Source: Deltaproteobacteria bacterium
GTDB lineage: Bacteria > Desulfobacterota > DSM-4660 > Desulfatiglandales > B25-G16
Length of the DNA stretch: 11,622 nucleotides
Assembly: GCA_019308645.1 (NCBI GenBank)
Contig: JAFDHR010000039.1
Span: 1 to 11,622 of the forward strand
Reading direction: 5' to 3'
Each line of letters opens with the position of its first letter. The stretch's first letter is position 1. The notes under the pieces were generated by a model. It saw nothing but the letters and a program-made list of their open reading frames with translations, made no database searches and was not told where the DNA came from. Shown here piece after piece: positions 1-3,610 of the stretch. The translations under genes were made by a program, and so were the position numbers.

Positions 1-416
1 GTCCCCGTTTTTATCTCAGTGGGTATCTTGTCGTATGTACTACTATGAACACCACTGCTTACAGGTTCGCCACCTGAAATACTAGGTGCTCCCCCACCTT
101 GTCTATCAGCCCAACCAACCATGTTATCAATTCTGGCTTTTTCTTCGTTGCTTATAGGCTGTGTTTGACTGGGAGGTGTACTGCTTACAGGGATTATGGT
201 TGCTGGTTTTTTGACAACTACTGGTGCATCGACTATATCTCTAAACTCCTGTGTTTGTTCTAGCCTTTGTCTACGAGATGCGGTTGTACCGCTTACAATA
301 GTAGTTGGTGCTATGCTTTCTACTTTTGCAGTTACATGTTTTTGTTCTGGTGCCTGGTATTGTTTTCTTGTTTTAGGTGTTATAATAGCCTCTCCACTTT
401 CATCATAAAATGGCAT
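1..416 (-). CDS. 5' part of a 677-aa structural-type protein (gene crosses the window ends)
   Basis: The ATG at 416 follows an AAGGAG motif about 10 bases upstream. The frame stays open for 138 codons to the left edge. If the sequence is circular, the two leftover bases combine with base 11622 to make an ACT codon, and the frame runs on without a stop to 10005. This piece supplies residues 1-138: a hydrophilic, Ser/Thr/Pro/Gln-rich region with no signal peptide and no recognisable domain, ending in a Gly/Ser-rich stretch near residues 105-125. It is the last gene of the structural operon, 45 bases after the lysine-rich-tail gene. I do not recognise the family; a virion structural or host-attachment role is inferred from position only. 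The existence of the gene is well supported, its function is not. Confidence 0.8.
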   Translation of the reverse strand, partial: MPFYDESGEAIITPKTRKQYQAPEQKHVTAKVESIAPTTIVSGTTASRRQRLEQTQEFRDIVDAPVVVKKPATIIPVSSTPPSQTQPISNEEKARIDNMVGWADRQGGGAPSISGGEPVSSGVHSSTYDKIPTEIKTG

Positions 417-461
417 ACTTATTCACGCTCCTTTTTTCCTATTATTTTTTTAAATGAAATG

Positions 462-962
462 TTAAAACATATCTTCCAGGGTCATGTCCCAGGGAGACTT
501 CTTTTTAGTGGATTGTTTCTTTGAGGTTTTCTTCTTAGTGCTTTTCTTTTTAGCAGCTTGTGCACCTAACTTATACGCCTTTCCACCTACAACTACATAC
601 TCAGGTTTTTTCTTGCTTTTTTTCTTCCCAGGGCTGCTCTTTTTAGCTGATGCTCCCTTCTTAACTGTTGTGCTTCGTGCCCTATCATCCCTTGTTCGCA
701 TTCTTGCTCTTCTTTCTGCTGCTTCTATCTCTGCTTTTTCGCTTTCCCTGTAATATGCCGCTCTTGATTTCTTCCTTATCTGCCTTTCAGCATATTTCTT
801 CTGCCGTGATGCTTCAGTATGTTCGTTATACCTTTCTTTTAAGTTATGCAAAAGCCCTTGTTCGTTTGGGTTATTAGGTTTGCAATCAAAAAAATCTACC
901 ACTCCATCCTTGTCAACATCTCTTGTTAATCTTTTCGCTATTTCATTCAAATCATTTCCCAT
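462..962 (-). CDS. 166-aa protein with calcium-loop head and lysine-rich tail; putative virion DNA-binding protein
   Basis: The ATG at 962 has GGTGA 8-12 bases upstream. Residues 15-26 read DVDKDGVVDFFD, a DxDxDGxxD calcium-binding loop followed by a Cys-x-Pro, as in thrombospondin type 3 repeats. Residues 40-98 are a highly charged, probably helical segment rich in Arg, Lys and Glu. Residues 100-156 carry repeated Lys clusters with Ser/Thr (for example KKKSTKKKTSKK), like a histone H1 tail. The last ten residues (PWDMTLEDMF) are acidic and amphipathic. The gene lies between the capsid-like paralogues and the 677-aa gene in the structural operon. A virion DNA-condensing role, comparable in kind to the basic VP2 of Sulfolobus spindle-shaped virus 1, is an inference; I see no homology to VP2. 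The calcium loop fits a protein that meets the extracellular medium. Confidence 0.85.
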   Translation of the reverse strand: MGNDLNEIAKRLTRDVDKDGVVDFFDCKPNNPNEQGLLHNLKERYNEHTEASRQKKYAERQIRKKSRAAYYRESEKAEIEAAERRARMRTRDDRARSTTVKKGASAKKSSPGKKKSKKKPEYVVVGGKAYKLGAQAAKKKSTKKKTSKKQSTKKKSPWDMTLEDMF

Positions 963-978
963 GTTGTTTCACCATTCC

Positions 979-1004
979 AAAAATATAAAGAAAAAAGAAA
1001 AGGG
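979..1004 (-). terminator. T-rich terminator-like tract after the 156-aa gene
   Basis: Read on the minus strand, just after the stop at 1013, the sequence is CCC followed by a run made almost only of T, broken by single C residues and an ATA. Archaeal RNA polymerase can stop at such T tracts without a hairpin. It may give partial termination between the capsid genes and the downstream structural genes. Confidence 0.4.
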
Positions 1005-1012
1005 TAAGGTGT

Positions 1013-1483
1013 TTACCATTTTCCTGATCCGTCGCCCATATTCACGACAATACCTATGATTATTGCAGCGACTACGACAAGTGCAACTATAGGCAATAGC
1101 TCCCAAACAGTACCGCCCATCTCACGTGTCTCATCACCGGCTGCGTTAGAGAATGATGTGTATGTCACATTGACTTGTGTAAAGTTACTGGCAGCATCAG
1201 CGGCAACACTTACCGTTTTTCGGTTTAACGTAAATGTTGGGTAACTTTCAGCACCAGCCGTAACATTCACACAAGTAACATTAACATCACTTGCTCCAGT
1301 GGGGCTACGGTCTAACACCACAGACCATGCACTAGCGTTTGTCGTATCAGCATATGCCCCAAACTCTTCATATGACTCGTCAGAAAGGGCATCAGGCGCA
1401 TCAAGGATTTCAAAAAGGACAAAAGCACCTACACCGATTGTGACTAAGAGCGCAACAACAACAGATACTACCTTTGCGTCCAT
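1013..1483 (-). CDS. 156-aa capsid-like membrane protein with inserted sequon-rich domain
   Basis: I place the start at ATG 1483: GGAG at 1494-1497 is ten bases from it but only one base from an upstream in-frame TTG at 1492. Hydrophobic helix 1 is about residues 5-27 and helix 2 about 129-147. Both match the neighbouring 93-aa protein (ALLVTIGVGA and ALVVVAAIIIGIVV), so the two are paralogues. The loop is about 100 residues here against about 25 in the paralogue, is rich in Thr, Val, Ser and Asn, looks beta-forming, and has five N-glycosylation sequons (N49, N68, N73, N100, N105). Short proteins with two hydrophobic helices are the capsid building blocks of spindle-shaped archaeal viruses such as SSV1 (VP1/VP3), PAV1 and His1. 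I infer a minor capsid protein whose loop is displayed outside. A pilin-like protein is the alternative, but the C-terminal helix argues against it. Confidence 0.85.
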   Translation of the reverse strand: MDAKVVSVVVALLVTIGVGAFVLFEILDAPDALSDESYEEFGAYADTTNASAWSVVLDRSPTGASDVNVTCVNVTAGAESYPTFTLNRKTVSVAADAASNFTQVNVTYTSFSNAAGDETREMGGTVWELLPIVALVVVAAIIIGIVVNMGDGSGKW

Positions 1484-1500
1484 GTGTGACAATCTCCTTT

Positions 1501-1527
1501 AAAAAAAGAGAGAGAAGGGTTTCCCCT
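1501..1527 (-). terminator. Hairpin plus T7 terminator/attenuator between the two capsid-like genes
   Basis: On the minus strand AGGG-GAAA-CCCT (1527-1516) forms a four-base-pair stem with a GAAA tetraloop. It overlaps the last base of the 93-aa gene's stop codon. It is followed by a CT-rich stretch and seven T at 1507-1501, just before the Shine-Dalgarno of the next gene. It may let the first capsid gene be expressed more than the second. Confidence 0.5.
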
Positions 1528-1808
1528 CAATTGCCACCGCCCATTTTTACGACAATACCTATGATTATCGCAGCGACTACCACTAATGCTATGATTGGTA
1601 ACAGTTCAAAGACTGTTGACGCCATATCTTCAGTGGCATTCATCGAGTCGTTTGCCGCATCGCTTGTTCCCTCAAAACTATCAATGATCTCCCAGAACAC
1701 AAGTGCTCCTACACCAATAGTGACTAAAAGGGCAATCAGGCCACCCACGACTTGTGTGTATCCGCTCTTTTCTGTTCTCAGCTGCCTAAATTTTCCATTC
1801 GCTTTCAT
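1527..1808 (-). CDS. 93-aa two-helix capsid-like protein, putative major capsid protein
   Basis: The ATG at 1808 is preceded by GAGGTGA about nine bases upstream. The protein has a basic N-terminus (residues 1-15), hydrophobic helix 1 at about 18-42, a short acidic Ser/Asn-rich turn (44-65) with two sequons (N54, N57), and hydrophobic helix 2 at about 67-87, ending MGGGN. This size and layout match capsid proteins of spindle-shaped archaeal viruses (SSV1 VP1/VP3, His1 VP21 type), which pack as two-helix units in the shell. It is the first gene after the structural promoter and is followed by a terminator-like hairpin, which suits a protein made in excess. The downstream 156-aa protein is a paralogue. 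Similarity is by architecture and hydropathy; I cannot run a profile search. A KSG|Y site before helix 1 could be cut like an archaeal prepilin, so a pilin-like protein is the alternative. Confidence 0.87.
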   Translation of the reverse strand: MKANGKFRQLRTEKSGYTQVVGGLIALLVTIGVGALVFWEIIDSFEGTSDAANDSMNATEDMASTVFELLPIIALVVVAAIIIGIVVKMGGGN

Positions 1809-1860
1809 ATCTTTATTTCACCTCTATTTGTTTTATGAAACCAAATTTGTCACTATTTGC

Positions 1861-1868
1861 TATTTAAA
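1861..1868 (-). promoter_or_regulatory. TATA box of the structural (capsid) operon
   Basis: The minus strand reads TTTAAATA, close to the archaeal consensus. A start about 25 bases downstream would fall near 1839 and give a leader of roughly 30 bases holding the GAGGTGA site of the 93-aa gene. Further TATA-like TTTTATAAAA elements sit inside the repeats just upstream, so more than one start is possible. Confidence 0.5.
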
Positions 1869-1880
1869 GATTAAACGTAT

Positions 1881-1977
1881 AAGGATTTTATAAAAAATAT
1901 AATATCTCAATATCCCTTCGAGAAACAAATATTAAGATTTTATAAAAAATATTAAGCCTTAATATCCCTTCGAGAAA
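1881..1977 (-). repeat. Tandem 45-bp repeat upstream of the capsid operon
   Basis: Copies at 1881-1925 and 1933-1977 match at 38 of 45 positions with a 52-base period. Each holds a TATA-like element (ATTTTATAAAA) and a conserved box ATATCCCTTCGAGAAA on the plus strand. Read toward the capsid genes, the conserved box lies upstream of the TATA-like element in each copy. That fits tandem promoters or activator sites for the structural genes. Confidence 0.7.
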
Positions 1978-2062
1978 GCTAAAAAAAACCATTTATTGCC
2001 CTTGTTTTTTAATGTGATCAATTTTTTTAGAACTTATAGACCAAATAGTTTTGATGAGATGA

Positions 2063-2112
2063 ATCAATAGATGTAAGTATATATATTTATAGACATAGAC
2101 GTATCTATTGAT
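2063..2112. repeat. 10-bp inverted repeat around a TATA-rich core
   Basis: ATCAATAGAT (2063-2072) and ATCTATTGAT (2103-2112) are perfect reverse complements separated by 30 bases rich in TATA. No gene begins near it in either direction. It could be an operator, a promoter for an unseen small RNA, or an upstream site of the structural operon. Confidence 0.5.
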
Positions 2113-2160
2113 ATATAATCATATTATCAATCTAGTTTGAGTTTACATAGAATGTGTTGA

Positions 2161-2180
2161 ATAAAGTAAAGAAAAAAGAG
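2161..2180 (-). terminator. T-rich terminator of the replication/regulation operon
   Basis: The minus strand after the last gene of the long operon reads CTCTTTTTTCTTTACTTTAT. It is the first strong T tract downstream of the stop at 2213 and matches the usual archaeal terminator form without a required hairpin. Confidence 0.5.
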
Positions 2181-2212
2181 ATAGTATAAGGACATTACCT
2201 AGAGTACTACCC

Positions 2213-2431
2213 CTATACCGATTCTATAAACGTGACAACAGCTCGTTGCCAATCAGACTTGTTTCTTTCAACACCATTCAGTAACCTTACAGATTTACGG
2301 TATTTATCAAGTGCATCAAGATCACTAGAGATAGATTTAAAGAATTGATTGTACGACAGCTTACCCTTATGTCTATCCAGTATATCTTTAGATGCACCAT
2401 CTATCCTTATAAGATGGGATTTAGTTTCCAT
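2213..2431 (-). CDS. 72-aa RHH-like protein, last gene of the replication operon
   Basis: The ATG at 2431 follows a near-ideal AAAGGAGGTGA that overlaps the end of the preceding gene, so translation is probably coupled. The N-terminal half fits the ribbon-helix-helix pattern: a strand (residues 4-10, SHLIRID), helix A (SKDILDRHKG, 14-23) and helix B (SYNQFFKSISSDLDAL, 26-41). The C-terminal half is basic and unassigned. The family call is from pattern only; a small DNA-binding regulator is likely but not certain. The gene stops with TAG, has a second in-frame TAG two codons later, and reaches TAA four codons after that. In a host that decodes UAG as pyrrolysine the protein could be seven residues longer. 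Confidence 0.75.
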   Translation of the reverse strand: METKSHLIRIDGASKDILDRHKGKLSYNQFFKSISSDLDALDKYRKSVRLLNGVERNKSDWQRAVVTFIESV

Positions 2432-2434
2432 AAT

Positions 2435-2734
2435 TTATTCACCTCCTTTTGGTTTAGGGTTATTCAATGATTTTAATAACTCTTTTCTTACAATATCCTT
2501 GATGCCGTCATCAGAAGAGAAAATTGCCAGGTACACCGCCTGATCTACCAGTTGTCCGAAAGTTATACTACCAGAAGCGGGAGTGCAAATATCGATGTTA
2601 AAACCAGTTGCTTGCATTGCGATTCTATGATAAGCACCACTTGGAAGATTCAAATCAGTATTTTGTAATATAATTTCATCATCTGGATCGCCATCTATTT
2701 CCTTTACCTTTTCTTTTTGTTCTTCATGATTCAT
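2435..2734 (-). CDS. 99-aa hypothetical protein
   Basis: The ATG at 2734 overlaps the TGA of the preceding 50-aa gene as ATGA, and AGGAGA lies eight bases upstream. I do not recognise the family. Residues 1-20 are very charged (Glu, Lys, Asp), the centre (residues 30-75) is mixed and probably folded, with one short hydrophobic helix (VDQAVYLAIF), and the last 20 residues are basic and end in PKPKGGE. There is no signal peptide, membrane segment or metal motif. The tight overlap on one side and three-base gap on the other place it inside the replication/regulation operon, so an accessory role in replication or host takeover is plausible but unproven. Confidence 0.8.
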   Translation of the reverse strand: MNHEEQKEKVKEIDGDPDDEIILQNTDLNLPSGAYHRIAMQATGFNIDICTPASGSITFGQLVDQAVYLAIFSSDDGIKDIVRKELLKSLNNPKPKGGE

Positions 2735-2883
2735 TTATATCTCCTAATTTTTAGATTTCCTCTAATATCTGTTCTTTCAACTTTGTTAAGCCTAATCCAA
2801 CAATCCCAGGAGCAATAATCATCGTAACCGTTACGAATATATGGCAAACCTGTAATTTCCTTATTACAAACACAACAGTTCAT
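2731..2883 (-). CDS. 50-aa zinc-finger protein (short gene)
   Basis: The ATG at 2883 has GGTGA six bases upstream and overlaps the preceding gene's TGA as ATGA. The TGA at 2731 overlaps the next gene's ATG in the same way. The protein begins MNCCVCNKEI and has a second cysteine pair at YCSWDCW (residues 23-29): C3-x2-C6 with C24-x3-C28. This CxxC...YCSxxCW form resembles short MYM/FCS-like zinc knuckles in small viral and archaeal proteins. The last 16 residues are basic. It probably binds one zinc and a nucleic acid or protein partner. The start/stop overlaps on both sides make a chance frame unlikely. Confidence 0.75.
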   Translation of the reverse strand: MNCCVCNKEITGLPYIRNGYDDYCSWDCWIRLNKVERTDIRGNLKIRRYK

Positions 2884-2975
2884 TTTATCACCATCCAAAA
2901 CAAAAGCCCCAAAATAAAAAGCACAGATATAGTTAAGAAAATTACAAAATATTCACGATTAGACTTCAGAGTCAT
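2880..2975 (-). CDS. 31-aa single-span membrane peptide (short gene)
   Basis: The ATG at 2975 lies inside the end of the preceding RHH gene (17-base overlap) and has AGAGG about eight bases upstream. The TGA at 2880 overlaps the next ATG as ATGA. After a short polar N-terminus with Lys and Arg (MTLKSNRE) come about 21 hydrophobic residues (YFVIFLTISVLF, then ILGLLFWMVI) and a final Lys: one transmembrane helix. The function is unknown; tiny membrane peptides of viruses can act in egress, holin-like permeabilisation or membrane anchoring. Overlapping neighbours and a fair ribosome site support it as real. Confidence 0.62.
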   Translation of the reverse strand: MTLKSNREYFVIFLTISVLFILGLLFWMVIK

Positions 2976-3195
2976 TTTCAGCCTCTAGATACTTATCAAT
3001 CAACTTTGTAAGCATTTGATACCTATCTTCAAAAATCTCACGGTTAACGGTGCAGTTAACTACTTTATTATCATTATAGCCGTGTCTTTCAAGGTATTCA
3101 TTTACCGATTGCTTGACTATATCTGAAATAGGACCAATACTTGCAATTCTTTCATACAGCTCATTTGAGACTTTAGCGCCAATTACTTTTGTCAT
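2959..3195 (-). CDS. 78-aa RHH-type DNA-binding protein
   Basis: The ATG at 3195 shares a base with the preceding stop (TAATG), so it is probably read by re-initiation; GGTTGAT upstream is a weak site. Residues 3-9 form a basic-to-hydrophobic strand (KVIGAKV), followed by helix A (SNELYERIASIG) and helix B (ISDIVKQSVNEYLERHG). That is the ribbon-helix-helix layout of CopG/Arc-like regulators. The remaining residues (45-78) include another amphipathic helix with an acidic end and may be a dimer or partner-binding tail. It probably binds DNA as a dimer. Its operator is unknown. Confidence 0.8.
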   Translation of the reverse strand: MTKVIGAKVSNELYERIASIGPISDIVKQSVNEYLERHGYNDNKVVNCTVNREIFEDRYQMLTKLIDKYLEAENDSEV

Positions 3196-3386
3196 TAATC
3201 AACCCGTTCATCTATATATTTTGTAACAGCTTTCTCCACACCATTCTCGATTGCCTTCAATATCTGCTCACGTATCTTTGGACTTGCCCAAATATTCGTC
3301 TCCATGATATTATCATAACCAAATGCTTTAGCAACACCTTCTCGGATGGCTATTATTCTGTCATCTTTAGTTAATGCACACGTCAT
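3195..3386 (-). CDS. 63-aa hypothetical protein
   Basis: The ATG at 3386 overlaps the previous gene's TGA (ATGA) and has AAGGAG eight bases upstream, a strong site. The protein looks helical: residues 7-22 (DDRIIAIREGVAKAFG) and 35-61 (KIREQILKAIENGVEK onward) are amphipathic helices separated by a Trp-containing turn. There is no metal motif, signal or membrane segment. I do not recognise the family. The gene is locked between a zinc-binding protein and an RHH protein in an overlapping chain, so it is probably expressed with them at similar levels. Confidence 0.78.
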   Translation of the reverse strand: MTCALTKDDRIIAIREGVAKAFGYDNIMETNIWASPKIREQILKAIENGVEKAVTKYIDERVD

Positions 3387-3562
3387 TCTATCAACTCCTT
3401 AGCAGTAGAAAAAAAAGATTTTGCCCGCATTCTCCTTATCTTTTCCCAATCCACAAGATTTCGATTGCGTTCAGGATTTTCTTTTAAATAATGAAGTTCA
3501 CATAGGTTCTTACCAAGATAGCATCTTGTTGCTTCTCGTTTACAATAATCACATTTGGACAT
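3383..3562 (-). CDS. 59-aa zinc-binding protein
   Basis: I choose ATG 3562 because GGGAT lies nine bases upstream; an in-frame TTG at 3568 is too close to it. The protein starts MSKCDYCKREATRC and continues to LCELHY: C4-x2-C7, C14, and C21-x2-H24 form a compact zinc site like a small zinc ribbon. A basic helical C-terminus follows (residues 35-59). It overlaps the next gene by ATGA. An in-frame TGA directly precedes the TTG, and before it lie 12 codons that also hold a CxxC motif, so the gene may once have been longer. A nucleic-acid-binding accessory protein is the most likely role, as inference. Confidence 0.75.
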   Translation of the reverse strand: MSKCDYCKREATRCYLGKNLCELHYLKENPERNRNLVDWEKIRRMRAKSFFSTAKELIE

Positions 3563-3568
3563 TTTCAA

Positions 3569-3607
3569 TCAATCCCACTTCTCAATTGTGCAATCATAAC
3601 ATTTCAT
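3569..3607 (-). CDS. 12-codon leader-like frame with CxxC, in frame upstream of the zinc-binding gene
   Basis: The ATG at 3607 follows a GGGGG that overlaps the replicase stop, and the frame encodes MKCYDCTIEKWD before TGA. The next codon in frame is the TTG just upstream of the zinc-binding gene. It may be a short leader that couples translation, or the lost N-terminus of the next gene cut off by a TGA. It may also not be a gene. Confidence 0.25.
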   Translation of the reverse strand: MKCYDCTIEKWD

Positions 3608-3610
3608 GTT

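Larger units (their letters stand above)
1809..2212. other. Intergenic region: structural promoter, tandem repeat, inverted repeat
   Basis: About 400 bases with no supported gene. From left to right it holds the leader and promoter of the structural operon, two tandem 45-bp repeats, a T-rich run near 2022-2030, a 10-bp inverted repeat around a TATA-rich core (2063-2112), and the T-rich terminator of the replication operon. The sequence is very AT-rich throughout. Confidence 0.7.

Noticed and set aside
196..524. Plus-strand frames of 70 and 85 codons near the left edge
   Set aside because: They are shadows of the 677-aa and 166-aa minus-strand genes, lack ribosome sites and have skewed composition.
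1484..1492. A TTG start at 1492 for the 156-aa protein
   Set aside because: The GGAG motif is one base from TTG and ten bases from ATG 1483, so ATG is the better start.
1474..1893. A 139-codon plus-strand frame opposite the 93-aa capsid-like gene
   Set aside because: It is a shadow of the minus-strand gene and its promoter; the minus strand has a clear ribosome site, membrane helices and a paralogue.
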